Positions 48,964 to 62,791 of a stretch of DNA of 64,000 bases are shown piece after piece. Every line of letters starts with the position of its first letter. The stretch's first letter is position 1. Source of the DNA: Mycteria americana (lineage: Eukaryota > Chordata > Aves > Ciconiiformes > Ciconiidae); contig NC_134370.1 in the NCBI RefSeq assembly GCF_035582795.1, positions 46,425,501-46,489,500 of the forward strand, in the 5' to 3' direction. Below the pieces are notes generated by a model, which made no database searches, had not been told where the DNA came from, and saw nothing but the letters and a program-made list of their open reading frames with translations. Made by a program: the position numbers and the translations under genes.

Positions 48964-49892
48964 GACAAGCTTTTCTTCAGCCCGGCTCCAGGGTGCCTTG
49001 CATCTGCTGCAGGCAGCCTCTCCTGACTGGTGTGATCAGAGCAGCACAGAGGCCCCCTAACCCTGGGCGAGAGAGGCACCGGCCCGTGCCCCGTCCTGTC
49101 CCTCTCCTCCCTCCAAGGATGCCTCTACTTCCTCTAGCCAGGGTCTCTCTCTTCATCCCTGGTGCTCCCTGGTTTCTCTGCCAGGGACCCCAGATGGTAC
49201 AGTGCTGATACAGTGTACAGCTGTAAGGGCCCCGGCTGGCTGGCTGGCTTTCGGATGAGATCAGTGCTTTCTGCCAGCTGTGGGGGCTCCAGGCTGGGCT
49301 CCTCGCTGTGGTGCTGGTCTGGCCCAGAGCTGGACCTGCTGCTGCTGCTGCCCGTTGCACCTGGCAAGAAAAGCATGATGCTGTGGCAAGGTACAGATGC
49401 CTAGGTGGTGGTCAAGGAACACACTGTGCTTCATGAGGCCAGGCGTGCAATTCGGGGGCGGTAGGAGGAGACCTGTTCTTCATGTAATGTCTCAAAAACC
49501 TGTCTGTCTGATCTGAAGTAAAAATGGAGTGAATTTGCTCTCCATCCTCCGCCATCTTTTCCATCTATCCAGTGCTGACTGGTCAAACGTGGGGTTTCAT
49601 CCCCTTCAGAGGGGATGCTGGTATGCACAATGCCTGTGTTCAGAGCACAGCGTTATTTCCTCTACAGCACTCTTGCCTGACAACAGATCCTGGTACAGAT
49701 TGTAACTTGGTTTGAAATCCTCTAACAAACAAGAGCTCACGTCTCAGAGACCCTGTGTCTCCAGCACACGTGCAGAGCCGCTGGCCTACCCTGTTCAGGC
49801 TCCAGCATTGCAGAGGCATCCTGAAGTTTACTGGAATTGGGTGTAACGATGTTCCTGGTAACTGAGAACTGAGACACCCTCATTTGTCTTGC

Positions 49893-50403
49893 AGCTTATG
49901 GCCGGTGGGCCAAGGGAAACACAAGGAGCCTCTCTCAACTAGACTCTCAACCTGAAGGGGGCAGAGCTTCTCAAGCGACTGATTCCAGGGTTGCTTAAAG
50001 CAACAAAAGCAATGTTCTTCACTATGCTGAGAGTCAAAACACCAGTCCGGACGGTGGGGTTGTATGCAGGGTTTGGGTTAGTGCAGAAATTACAGGCTGT
50101 CACTGGCAATGCTACAAGCAGGTGGAGTTACAAAGAGGGTCACCATTATTGCGCGTGCTCTCTTCCCTACTGAAATGCCCACCCTAAGCCCATCTTGCAG
50201 TCACACTGCTTACGTCCAGACCTGACAAGCAGCGCTTTCCTCCTTTCCGCTCCATATTCATCCCCTGGAGTTTTTTCCCACAACTTCTCTGAAAGAGAGA
50301 AGTGCCATGACTGTTTTTCATATATGAAGTTTGCCAATAACAGTTCAGAGACTGAGAAGTTAACTCAAAAGCTCTGTATTAACGTTCACGTCTGAACAGT
50401 TGT
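49893..50403. repeat. Repeat A1 (copy 4)
   Basis: The counterpart of 8262-8772; its partner A2 is at 53780-54204. Confidence 0.85.
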
Positions 50404-50699
50404 CTGAAAAACCTCCCTGGGAAACTGGTTCCCTCCTGTGACCATCCTCACAGCAAAATAGGGTTACCGCGTGTGACATTCCTTGTATTTCCACCTCTGC
50501 CCTTTGCTTCTTGCCCTCTCACTGTGCACCGGTGACAAGAGGATGGCTCTCTCTTCTTTACTCCGCCTGTTCTCCCTTCTGCCCCAGGTGTTCGGAGACA
50601 CACAGGAGGTGCCCCCTCAGCCCTTCCCTTCCCCAGGCTAACCAACCCCAGCTCTCCCAGCCTGTCCTTGTATGACAGATGAGCCAAGTCCTTAATCAC
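50404..50699 (-). mobile_element. CR1 fragment (copy 4)
   Basis: The same truncated CR1 piece at the same unit position. Confidence 0.85.
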
Positions 50700-52065
50700 C
50701 TCAGCGTCCCTTTGGCAGGGCTGACAGAGCCCCTAGCTGCGCAGAAATGGGAATCAGCCACACAATGACACCGGTGGAGTCCCTGTAAGGGCCCCTAGCA
50801 TGCAGACATCCAGGTCTCCTGCAGAGGAAGGACACCTTGCAGAAGGCTTTCCACTTGCCGACAGGAACAGATTGGACCAAGAGAGAAAGCAGAAGCAACG
50901 GCATTCAGTCAGGAGAAGACACGCACCTGCGCCAAAGTTCATGCTCCTCGAGCAGCACTGAGTGCTGAGAGGTTTTGGTGGTGCAGCATTGAGGAGAGTA
51001 ATGCATCATCTGGGAGACTAAACAGTGACCCTGGATATTCCTTTGTTCTTGGCTGCATGCTTGCACGTGGGAGGCCTTGCCTCACTGCTGAGCAGCTTAG
51101 GTGTTTTTTTTCCTCCAACACGATTGTGAGTAGCAAGGTGCATCACCAAAAGGAAAGGAGGCATAAACCTGACTTCCAAATGCCAGGACTCTGGCTGAGA
51201 TTCAGGCTCAGAAAGGCAACTTGTCCCTGCCTGTTACTGAAGCCACCCTCCACAGCTCAGCTGAGCACGCGGGTCCAGTTTTTCCTACCACCTCATTAAT
51301 CCTTACCACAAACCACACTTTCCTTCCTGGCACAAACATCACTCTCAGGAGGCGCCACGTTGCCAAGTCTCCTGGCGTGTTCCTTTACAGCCTGTGCCAC
51401 CCACCTCTCCTATGCTGCCCCTCCGTAGCAGTACAGCAAACAGCTGTAGCCGTGCTTGCCTGCAAATGGTCAAAGGGCTCCAACCTCCTCACCTTCAGCA
51501 GGACAACAGGCGGACTGGTGGCCTTCAAACCCATGGAAGAGTGTTGTCATCTCAGCCCAGTTCATAAGCCTGCTTCTGTCTTCTGCCAGGAGGGACTCAG
51601 GGCAGGCACTGAAAAGTCAGTGAAAAGTCACTGCTTCCTGAGCATTCATGCAAGGCCCGCTGGGTACAGTGGCAGAAGAAATGAGGTCAGCTCTCGAGTG
51701 CTTTCAGTGGCAGGACTCAAGGCTGACCATGAGAGACATCACAGGGTGCTCTGATATCGGTTCAGGGCGCTTCACCCACAACTAGCAGTGCTCCATGCCT
51801 GGGGACACTCGATGCCATGGGAGAGGGCAAGTTTTTCCCTCCACCGTTTACAGCAGAAAGTAGTAAGCTCAGGACAGAGTCTCCAGCTATGCTGCACAAA
51901 GTCTTTAATGAGAAGGAGCAAATGCAGTGGCACAGAACAGAGACCAAGAAACACGTCTGCAGGGTTCAGGGAGGCACAGAGAACGGCCCATTTCCCAAGG
52001 ACAAGCTCCACACAAAGCGCTTGCCTTTTCCCATTCTGCTCTACCTGCTGGCAATCCCAGCCCAT

Positions 52066-52186
52066 CATATGGATTGCCTTTGTCACGCTGCCATCTTCAT
52101 GGTGAGCGTGGCCAGGAGATTTTACGTGCGTTCGCGTCATATGGATTGCCTTTGTCACGCTGCCATCCTCATGGCGAGCGTGGCCA
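52066..52186. repeat. 72-bp VNTR, 1.7 repeats (copy 4)
   Basis: The short allele, as in copy 3. Confidence 0.95.
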
Positions 52187-52239
52187 CCAGTCACGGTCAA
52201 ATTCAGCCATGAGGAATATCTCAAGTCAACTCTCAAGGG

Positions 52240-53219
52240 GCTAGAGGGAAGCCCCTGGTGGGCAGGAGTGAGGGCCACGAAGGCCTTGCTTACGCTCATC
52301 AGGCTCTGCCACGGCCTGTTCTTTCTGCCCATGAGCCCAGGGAACAAAGGCAGATTCATAACGACGAAGAGCAGACCAGAGAGTCAGGCAGGTCTCTCTC
52401 AAGTGGAGATCTCTGGGGATCTCCATAGCCGTGGCCCTCGATGCTTCTTCCAGCCGGGGGTCCTGGCTCAGCTTGGAAGTGGAGAACCTGTTGGAAACAA
52501 GCAAATCCAGGTGTAGGAAGAGCTGGAATGAGGCTACGAGCTCTGGCATCCCTGGCATGCCTGAAGCTGGGGCACCATGTCCACCGAAGTCCACAGCACC
52601 ATTGTGGGCCGTGTGCAAACTCATGTTTGCTGGGAGTTCAGGGTTTTTCCCAACTCTTCCACATCACAATGCCTCCCAGGTGCTCTGGGACACTGATCCA
52701 ATGTCTCTTTGTGTTTGAAAAGTAGGGAATGGGCCACCCCATCCCTGGCCCAGGAAAAAGAGCCGTGAGCTTTTGGCTCCTTGCCCTGAGCCTCTCCTCA
52801 AAGGAGGCCATCCAGGCCTTTGGCCTCTGGGATGAACTTGCTGAGCAAAACAGACCAATTTGGGCGCGGGTCTCTGTCAGGGAAGGACGCGGGCATCTCT
52901 TTCATCACCCTCCTACGTGTTGATTTCCTTGTTTCCTACAGGTTCTCCGCTTTCCAGGCTGAGCCCAGATCCCTGGTTGGAAGAAGCGTGAGGACCTGGT
53001 GAAGTCGCCACGGGACATGGCTATGGAGATCCCAGGGAGAAGTCACTTGAGTGAGACCTGCCTGAGCCTCTGGCCTACTCTTCGTCCTTACGAATCCGCC
53101 TTCGTTCCCTGGGCTCGAGGGAGGGCAGAAAAAACAGGCTGTGGCACAGCCTGACGGGCGTAAGCAAGATCTTCGTGGCCCTCGCTCCTGCCCGGAAAAG
53201 GGCGGCTTTCCTCCAGCCC
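52240..53219. repeat. Inverted repeat (copy 4)
   Basis: Arms at about 52240-52531 and 52902-53219. Confidence 0.85.
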
Positions 53220-53779
53220 GCAACGGCCCTTCCTTGCCGTTGAGCTTTGCCACATCCCTGGAGACGTGAGTCTCTTCTCCCGTATGGGATTGTGCAGTCT
53301 GGATGTCCTGCCTGAACTTACCCCACTGTATTCTGCATATCTACTATGACCGGCAGGAAGAGATGTCTCTCAGAGTTAGCTTCTCAGAGAGCTGCAGCGC
53401 CTTCCTTTACTGAACAATGAAATGGTACTTTATGCGAGACAGAGGCATTCCCTGAAACCTTCCAGAATGCGGTGCAGCAAGGAGCCAGCAGAGTTACTTT
53501 GGCTTGGGGCTTGCTTGTTCGGTTGTTGCAGACTGAACTGGGAGTACCCAAAATGTCCATGGGATGGCAGCAAGAGAACATCCATGGAGTTTTCCGTTTC
53601 TTCTCGCTCAGCTGTCCACTCTCCAGATGCTCTTTCAGCAGCTGCTCAGCCCGACAAATGGAACCTTCGTCTCCCAAACAGAAAGCAACCTTAATCCGTG
53701 CCTCCTGAGGCGTGCTAAGCCTGCACAGGAAAAGGGGGAAAATGCAGAAGAAAGAGCAGGTGTGGGTGGTCGGGAGGGG

Positions 53780-54204
53780 AGCTTATGGCCAGTGGGCCAA
53801 GGGAAAGACAAGTAGCCTCTCTCAACTAGACTCGCTACCTCAAGGGGACGAAGCTTCTCAAATCTCTGATTCCAGGGTTGCATAAAGAGAAAACCAACGT
53901 TCTTCAGTGTGCTGACAGTCAAAACATCAGTCTGGGCGGTGGGGTCGTATGCGGGCCTTGGGTTAGTGCAGAATTTACAGACTCCCACTCTGTCATTGGC
54001 AATGCCACAAGCAGGTGGAGTTACAAAGAGGGGGATCGTGATTGCGCATGCTCTGATTGCGCCCTACTGAAATGCCCACCCTAAGCCCATCTTGCAGTCA
54101 CGCTGCCTGCGTCCAGACCTGAAAACCTGAAAAGCAGCGCTTTCCTCCTTTCCACGCCGTATTCATTCCCTGGAGTATATTAACATTCACGTCTGAACAG
54201 CTGT
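53780..54204. repeat. Repeat A2 (copy 4)
   Basis: The counterpart of 12221-12645. Confidence 0.85.
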
Positions 54205-54846
54205 TATCAATCCACAATTCCTGTAACCTCGTCCACCACTCGTAAAGCCTAAAACGGCCCGTGGCTCCACGTTTAACCACAGAACACCTTCTTTTGAATG
54301 GTGTCACGCAACACTATGGGGACAGGCAGCCTTTTTAGGCACCCTCGGTAGAATGTTGTTGGAATCAATCGTGTCTCATCCTGACGACTCTCCTGGGTGC
54401 CCAGGACCCCTTCAACGGAGAAGGGGGTACGTGACCCGTGGCTAAAGGCCGCCTGCCCAACAAGATGGCCTACCAGGGGTTAGGAGTAGGAGGCACCGGT
54501 CACGATGGCATCTGGCAACTGAAATTATTTTTACGCTCCGGTACAGGAAACTTGTGTAACTTTTCGTGTCTCCCACTATGCTCTTTTCCAATAAAGGCAG
54601 GAGGAGAAAATGAAGACTGGAGACTGAGACAGCTTGTCCTGGGTCTTCGCTGCCAGCTTTACCAGAGCCCGGGGTTTAAGACGAGCCCCTGCCTGGGGAT
54701 GCTGGTGGCTTTGCCCTGGAGAGGCGGTTGGTGCCAGGCCTGTACTTGGCTCCTGGGCACAGCATCTGGCCTGGTCACTACATGGTGGGAGGGGAGGGCT
54801 CGGCGCTACGGAGCTCCTCCAGAGCCCTGCAATGCCCGGGGCTCCT

Positions 54847-54860
54847 GGGGGGGGGGGGGG
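54847..54860 (+). repeat. Poly-G tract, 14 G (copy 4)
   Basis: 14 G followed by CG: a third allele of the tract. Confidence 0.9.
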
Positions 54861-55579
54861 CGCTGCACGAGGCCCTGATAGTGCTATGCCTTCCTACAAA
54901 TGTGGCTGGGGATGAGAGCGGGGTGGTTTTTGCCCATCTACCCCGTGCCTCTCCCCTGTGGGTATCCAAGTGAAGCCCTGGACGTTCTCCCAGCCTTTGG
55001 CTCGCAGCAGACACCTTTGTCTGACCCACATCTCTGCCCAGCTGGGCTCCCGACAGCGTGCAAGGCCAGAGGCGCATGGGCAAGCCACTCTCTGGTGGTC
55101 TTTCCAGCTTCTGGGGAGAACGGCAACCCCGCTGGTCCCATCTGCAAAACCAGACCCTGCAGAAAGGCCAAGGAGGAAGCAGGCAAATGTCTGGACGTGG
55201 AGGACTCAGCCCAGCGGGGCTTCCAGCGTCTTTGAGATTTATTGCTTCCTGTAACCCACGTGTGCGCAGCCATCCACAGGATTCGGGGCCTGGGAGCCAC
55301 CTGGCCTCCTGTGTGGGTCAGCCTGGCGTGAGCAGTAGTAGCTCCCAGGTGCTGGGGAGCTCTGGGAGATCTCTGGCTGCCCACTGAAGCCTGTAAGGGG
55401 GGCACAAAGTGTCCTCCCCACAGTGTGCCCCGGCGAGGAGCAGCACTGGAGGCTCCTGTGGTAGGAGCAGTTACCATGACTCTGTGGAAGCAAATGGGCT
55501 GGAGACTGTGGCAGACTAAGCAGGCAAGGGGATAAGGAGTAAGCATGCTGAGGAAAGCCCTGAGGGAGCCAAAAGGTTG

Positions 55580-55651
55580 AGGTCCCACTGAGATTTGAAC
55601 TCAGATCGCTGGATTCAGAGTCCAGAGTGCTCACCATTACACCATGGGACC
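55580..55651 (-). tRNA. TRNAQ-CUG: tRNA-Gln, anticodon CUG (copy 5)
   Basis: Identical by eye to the other array copies, although copy 5 carries the most private changes elsewhere. The terminator is at 55571-55574. Confidence 0.97.
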
Positions 55652-56208
55652 CCCTAGACATGTGCTGTCTTACCCCTGTGGCCACCCCAGCTGAGCCATA
55701 TGCTCCTGGCTGAGCCTGGCCGTCTCTCCATCTCCCAGGTGCAGCCTTCCTCCAGGGCCGCCGGGCACTCTCTGCTCACACAGGGCCTTTCGAGGGAGTG
55801 GCAGAGCTCTTTGCACAAGCCTGGCATGCCCTCTCTTACAAGACCCAGGCTGATAACCTGTGAGAACCTTGCTTTCGCCTAATTAGACCTGGTTATGAAG
55901 TTTCCACCTTAACCTCTTCAACACTGCACCTCACAGAGTACCTTCATGGCCCAGTGATGGGTCGTTCGATGCTTGCACTTGTGGTCTCTGCTGCTGCCTC
56001 CCTTCACCCCCGTGTCGGACAGCCTGCCCGTCTGCCTGTGTAAGTTACTGCCTCTCTCCTGTTTCCCACCTTGTAGCTCATACTAAGCAGCCATTAACCA
56101 GATATCCTTACTCTCGGTTGCAGTCCTAGCCGAGCTCCTGAGCTTGCCGAATGAGGCGAACAAGAGAGAGGGCAGCGGACGAGGTTCAGCAGAGGGAAGG
56201 GCCGGCAG

Positions 56209-57299
56209 AAGGTGCCTGATGCTGATGCTCACACGATCAGTGCTTGTGGAAGCGTATGTAAGGAATAGGCTCGTGCTACGTCTATACATCTTTCCACTGA
56301 AGTCTGTCACTGCGTGAAACCAGGAGACTGGGTCTACGTTAAGGTATACTAGAGAAAACATGCACTTCAGCTGCGCTGGAAGGGACCTTAGCAGGTACTG
56401 GTGATTACCAATATGGTGGTGAAGTGCAAGGGCCTGCTCAACCGGATCCGTGTTTCCCAGTGTAAAACGGTCACACCAGCTTCAGACACAAAACAGTGTG
56501 TCACCTGTCACAGCAGAGCTGAATGATCTACATGAGCTTCCTCTGCTCAAAAGTCAACAGAACAACAACCTACAACCCTGCAAATAGACTTTGATGATAT
56601 CAAAGTGATTGATATCACCTGAACCTGTCAATTGTTTTTGGAAATTGTAGCTTTGCTCTGGGATTTTACATTTGAATTTATATTATTACTGGTCGTATAC
56701 TAACCCGTAAGAATTATTCTATGATACGGCCTTAGGTAATGAAGGAGTATGAGGAATATGTGGCTCTAAGACCCATAAGATACTGCCTGTTAATTGGACT
56801 GGCACTGGTACATAAGGATGGTTGGGTTTTTTTCCCGGCATCTCAATGCTTCCAGACCTCTTCCGGAGTGACAGACACAACTTACCCCAAAGCACTTACC
56901 AAGCAAAGTACAAAATGCTCTGTGCAACAGCCACTTGTTATTTGACAAACTGGCTTCCGCCAGTTTGCACAAACTTTCCTCCCCTGGCTAGGCGTATCAG
57001 AATTAGAAAGGGCTGTTGTAAACATATCTGCTGTAACAGAAGACATGGGTAATGCTATGGTTAACACTATTTCAGCCTTACAGTTAGAGGTAGAACAAGA
57101 ATCTCAGGTAGCCCTGCAAAACAGCGCGGCGTTGGATTATGTACTTGTCGCTCAAGGAAGTGTACGTGTATTAGTTAACACCACTTGCCGTACATACGCA
57201 GACCAAGATCAGAGAATAGAAATGGACATACATAAAACTCGAGGTGAACTTCAGACACTGCATGATATACCTGGAGAAATAAACCCCTTTTGACTGGTG
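56209..57299 (+). mobile_element. Endogenous retrovirus fossil (copy 5)
   Basis: The same broken remnant, with one private substitution in the env part relative to the other four units. Confidence 0.75.
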
Positions 57300-59312
57300 G
57301 GAATGACTCCCAAACATAGAAGGATGGTGAGGAAAAACTGCTTAAGGTAGCATTGAAGTATATTTTGTTGAGACTATTAACTTTGGTGGTTGTGTATATA
57401 TTTGGTTCAGCTGATCTTACGTTGTAGCAAATTGGTAGGAACAAGGCATGGCTCAAGCAGAGGCCAGAACAATGATGCTGAATATATTAGAGGGTAAGGA
57501 AGAAGAAAAGGAAGAAGTGCTTGGACTAATGACTACAAATTATCATAAAATCTAGAGGCCAGAACAGGTGATGGGACAGTCCGGCCCACGTGGTGATTGA
57601 TCCTGGGCTCCCAGGAGTCTGTGGCCCTCCTACCATTGTCAGGATCTTTAAGAGAAAGATGGTATGAGAGTAGAAGTCTCGGAAAGTCTCATAGGCCCTT
57701 GCAGGCCTCAATAGTTTAAAAAACCCCATTTTCAGCTAATGGTCTTGCCAGTCAGCACAATCTACTTTACAACGGAGTGGATTATTTGTAAGAGGACGCA
57801 CTGTCTAGAGCGTCCTTTTCTGAAGGTGCCTGAAAATGAGCTGTAAACAAAAGAAGGAGGGAGCGAAGGGAAGCGAGGTGAAACGAATTTTTTTGGAAAT
57901 GGAAATAGATAGGAAGCATCAGGAGAAAGTTTAATCCCTTGCAATGATTTCTGTGAGTAATTACTACTCACAAAAGCCGCGGGGGGATGATCGGTAAATT
58001 CAAATTGCAGCTGCTCAGCAATGGTAAATTGTGACCAACAAATGATCTGGCATGGAGGGCAAGAAGGCCTAACTGCAGAACTGGCTGGGTGCAGGAATGC
58101 TAGAGACAGAAGGACTCCCTGCAAGGGAGTGAAGTTTCCCTTGCTGATGAGATAAGGATTATGGCAATGTTGTCCTGTAGGAATCCTGGAACGCGAGCGC
58201 TCAGGGGCCACCTTTGATCAGCCAGGGGATGCACCCAATGCCAGGCTGAGGTGGCTGATAGCGACGCTCACATGATCGGTGCTGGTGCAACTGTATATGA
58301 GGAAACGGCTCGTGCTGCATGTTTGCAGACTCCATGTAGAAACTCTTATGGAGGTAGGACTCTGTCCAAAGCATTGCTCACTAAATCTTTATATTTAAGT
58401 GCAAACGTATGTTTAATTCACCTCAAGGGGTGCAATAAAAATTCCCCAACAACAGACATTGCCAGATGCACCACCTCCACGCTGACTCCTTTAAAACCAC
58501 TTTCCAAATATTCGTGCTCCAGAGTAAAAAGGGAACCAGAGCTGCCTCCGCCTAGTGAGGAAAATGAAGACTTTTGCAGATCATTTGGCTTTCTGGTTCC
58601 TGCTCAGGCACTGGACGTCCCTTGCCAGTGCTGGCAAAAAGATCTAGACATACCTATTCCACCAAAACAAACTCTCTCCTGTCTCCCACCAAGTCACCCC
58701 ACGACCTCCCATTTATTCTCCCTTTGCGCCTCCTCACTTCTCCTCAGCCAGACTCCACCTTGCCTTTCCCATGTATCTCTCCCACTCTTACAAGCCATTC
58801 CCCCTACGCACCAACAACCTGCATGGCAGTCGTGGTCTTTCTTCAAGGACGTAGACACCACCCTACGTCCCCAAGAGGCTGGAGGTGCTGCCTGGAGGCC
58901 ACCGTCTTCCCTGCAGGAGTGTCCTCACCATAGTGCTCACATCAGGCTTGGAGTCCCCCTCTGACAAATTTGAGAAGCAACCACCTCACAACTACCACCA
59001 TCCCTGGTTGCCTCCACACAGGTGCCTTCCCTTCTTCCCTGGAAGCAGATGAGATGCCAGCTGGGGAGTGAAACCACCCCCACATGGCAGGATATCCCAG
59101 ACGCCCAGCTGAGGACAAGGCAGTGGAGCTGCAGCTGTAGCTCCTGGGGTTACGCCTCTCAAGGCCTCTGGAAGCCTGCGGCCAGGTGCCTGTCATGCTC
59201 AGCGCAGATCCCAACTGCAGGGCTTCCAGTGGAACAGTGCCTTGAAACTCCCAGGGAGGCAGGTGTCATTGCAGAGGGCGTGTGATCAGCAGGGCAGAGA
59301 GGGCTGGAGCAG

Positions 59313-59394
59313 GTAGTTGTGGCCGAGTGGTGAAGGCGATGGACTAGAAATCCATTGGGGTTTCCCCGCGCAGGTTCGAATCCTGCCAACTACG
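59313..59394 (+). tRNA. TRNAS-AGA: tRNA-Ser, anticodon AGA (copy 5)
   Basis: Identical by eye to the other array copies. The terminator is at 59408-59411. Confidence 0.97.
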
Positions 59395-60913
59395 GGGCAC
59401 AGTCCCCTTTTGGGCTCCCTGCAATTGACCCCGCTGCAGCTGTGGGACTCGGCCCCGCAGAGCCCAGGGACACAGCAAAACCCCCTGGCGGTCCACGCCT
59501 CCCCCAAGAAATGCCTGGATGGATGGGAAATCTTGCTCCCATTTACAAGGTGAGGAAGTGAGGGGAAGAGAAAGGGCCAGCACTGAACGTGAGCCATGAA
59601 AGAGGTCCTTCTGCGCACACGTGGCCCTCATTGCTAGTGATGATAGCCCGCCTGGATGGTGCAGCATCTTAAGGAAGAAGGAAACCCTGAGAGGATTTCC
59701 CTGAGAGGGCCCATGTGGAGAGGCCAGAGAAAAAGAAGGTGATAAAAGCCCATTGCTAGCGAGTGCATGGTTTGTCCCCCGCAGCCATGCCACTGAAAGC
59801 GGGGGATGCGAATGGCAAGATGCTAACTGCAATACAGCTTGCTTAGACGAACAAATGCTACGTGAGACGATGAACTTTTAACCTCAGAGCTGACATGACC
59901 TGAAGACCCAGCCTAAACTGCCTCTCACCTGCTGAGAACACACAATACTGACGATAAAAAGAATAGGAGATTTGCCTTAGGAAGCTAGGCGTATAAGCAC
60001 GGCCTCGGTGCATAATCAGATTCCCCTGATTGGTTATGCGTGCTCACATCTGCACACCCAGCCCTCTCTGTCCTGCCTTTGCTCTGTCTCCTCTGCCTGG
60101 CTCGGCATGCTCTGGCATGTGGATGGTACAGAGAACCAGCAGACACACGCACAAAGGCGCAGGCATCAGCACTGCCACCCCATCCCTCGCCCTCACCAAC
60201 AGGCTCTACCAGCTCAGCCTGACCAGAGCATTTCTGGGACCCCTGGCGGCGTCTAAGGCTGGCCACCACCCAGTCCAGCTGGGCTGACCCTGTCCTGGGG
60301 AGGCTGGGCGCCACCTCCAGCCCCAGCAGTGTTGGGCAGGTCAGGCACAGAGAGGGCGGGGTTTCCCTGACTCCCTGCAAGGCTGTGTGGTGGGAGAGGC
60401 AGCCCTCTGCTGTCCCAGAGCAGCAAGGGCAGGGCTGCGCCAGGAGGGAGGACAAGCCGGGAGCTGTAGAGTAGCGCAGCACCACGCAGACCGAGCAAGG
60501 CACTCGCAGACAGGCATAGTGCTGCAGCCCCCAGGGAGCTGGGTTTCTGGGCAGGGTTGCAGCCCTCGTGACCTCACTGGGGAGCAGCTCCTCTTCTTCG
60601 CCCCGCAAAGCAGTGAGGCTGCCCCCCCGCACTGGGGTTTCCTTTAGCGCCTGCAGAGCCCGCTTGGGTGGTCAAAGAGAAAGTCCCCGCCCAGGGTTAT
60701 GGGCGGGAGATGTGGGCAGAAGGGCAAAGCAAGGCCCTTGTGCTTCCCACCCCAGGCCCACTGCCACTGAGCTTCCCAGGGAGACGTTTTTCCTGCCTGG
60801 TCGTGGGCGCAGGTAAGAGGAAGGGAAAGCGGCGTGAGCACAAGCGCTGGTGCTGGCAGTGCCAGGGAGGGTCAGGCAGGGCTGTGGGAGGCCTCAGCAA
60901 AGGTGCTGGGGGG

Positions 60914-60985
60914 AGCAGAGTGGCGCAGCGGAAGCGTGCTGGGCCCATAACCCAGAGGTCGATGGATCGAAACCATCCTCTGCTA
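60914..60985 (+). tRNA. TRNAM-CAU: initiator tRNA-Met, anticodon CAU (copy 5)
   Basis: Identical by eye to the other array copies. A private G-to-A change at 60899 lies 15 bases upstream of the gene, the closest copy-specific change to any tRNA in the window. The terminator is at 60991-60995. Confidence 0.98.
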
Positions 60986-62538
60986 AGTGCTTTTTGTTCC
61001 TGCTCCTGACAACCGCTGCCTCTCCCTTGCATCTTACAGCATCTTACACCTGCACTGCTGCGCTCCTGCTCCCTGGGCACCCCACGCCCACGGCTCTCCC
61101 ACTCCCTCAGCCCCTTCTCTCTGCCACTGCCACCTTCTCCTTTGCTTCCTTAGCAGCCAGCACTCCCAAAGTGACCCTCAGCAAGGCAGGCTGGGGTGGG
61201 TGTGGAGCAGCAGGCAGAGCACAGCACAGAGCTCCCCCCCCCGCGAGGCAGTGGGCGTCCTGGGGGGACAGGCGTTTCTCCCTTCCCATCAGGCAGCTCA
61301 ATCCCCAACTTCCCAGCCACAAGCGAGGACCTCCAGGGCTCTGCGGGTAGGGAGGAGGACAAGCCTGGTACTCGTTTGGGAAACACCAATGGGATTGACT
61401 CAACCACCTGGGGGCTTTCTCTGTCCTAGTCTGTTTGCTGCTGTGCCCACTTGTAGGTCCAGCCAGGGGCAGGGCCAAGCAGGTATTCCCAGTGGGCACT
61501 GTATTGGCTTATACGTGGCTAGGGGTTGGTAGTGGAGGGGAGAGGGGGTGCTGCAGGGTGGCCTCTGTGAGAAGAGGTAAGGGGCTGCCCTGTGCCAGAC
61601 ACAGCCAGTTCCATCTCCACAGTGGACCCACCGCACGACACAGCTGAGCCAGCAGCAAAGTTTGTGGCGCCTCTGTGAAAACATATTCCAGAAAGGGCAG
61701 AAGACGCTGGGCAGAGAGAGGAGGAAGGAGCAAAAAGAGTGGGGAAGAGCAGAGGGAAGACGCATTCCCCCTGCACCGCTTGGGCAGGTAAGGGAGTCTG
61801 GCGTGAAGGAGTTTACTCTGCGTGAAGGAGTTGAGCCTGGGACAGGGGAGAGGAAAGGCGGTGGTTTATGTTCGTCTTTCTGTTTCTCACTACGTGAAGC
61901 CGTTTTAATCGGCAAAAAAATTAATTTTCCCCAAGTCAAGCCTGATTTGCCCACAACAGTTTTTGCCAAGCCACGTCCTTGTGTTTATCTTGACCCATGA
62001 GATTTCTTATACTGTTTTCAGTGCTCCGCATCCCCCTGAGGGTGGGGAAAGGAGGGAGCAGCTGGGGGGGTGTTTGGCTGTTAGGTAGGCTTGCACCACC
62101 ACAGGTACATACACACGAGCGCACGTACACTTGCGTAGTACCTGCACAGCTGGCACACGTATGAACGCGGGTGGCGAGCGGCACCATTACCAGCACCCCG
62201 AAAAGCAGCACCAGCACTCACACAAGCGTGAGCGACACAGATGGCCCAACCCCGTTCTTTCCCTCCGGCTGCTCAGGACTGGAGATCAGTACTGGACACA
62301 CACACCCCCTCCCTCCCACATGCACAGCAGCAGGTCCCTTGAACCCTGGGCCGTACCATAGGTCTGCGCAGAGTCCGTGCGCGGAGCTCAGTCCTGGTGT
62401 GTCCAGTGTCCTGCTCCAACCCTGGGCAGTCCCTGCTGCTGATCTCCCCTAGTCGGCAGCTAGTGCAGCTTGAGATCTCACACACAGAGAAGAATGCACA
62501 CATCCCAGCAGCTTGAGGTCGTGTGTACAGGGAAGGAG

Positions 62539-62705
62539 GAGGCAGGCCAGTCTCTCATGTGGAGGAGCAGGAGGCAGGCGAGTCTCTCGTGTGGAGGAGC
62601 AGGAGGCAAACAAGTTTGTGAAGTGGGAGAGGAGGAGGCAGGCGAGACTGGGAAACGGAGGAGCAGCAGGCAGGCCAGGCTCTGGGCTGGAGGAGCAGGA
62701 GGCAG
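62539..62705. repeat. 32-bp minisatellite (copy 5)
   Basis: The same 5.2 repeats at the same distance from tRNA-Gly. Confidence 0.9.
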
Positions 62706-62719
62706 CACTGCATACAGGT

Positions 62720-62791
62720 GCGTTGGTGGTATAGTGGTGAGCATAGCTGCCTTCCAAGCAGTTGACCCAGGTTCGATTCCTGGCCAACGCA
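62720..62791 (+). tRNA. TRNAG-UCC: tRNA-Gly, anticodon UCC (copy 5)
   Basis: Identical by eye to the other array copies. The terminator is at 62799-62802. Confidence 0.97.

Larger units (their letters stand above)
41632..55459. repeat. tRNA macrosatellite unit, copy 4
   Basis: This unit is 13,828 bp, shortened by one 72-bp VNTR repeat and 2 bases in the poly-G tract. A private difference is A at 49563. It shares G at 47664 (unit 6033) with copy 5 only. Confidence 0.97.
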
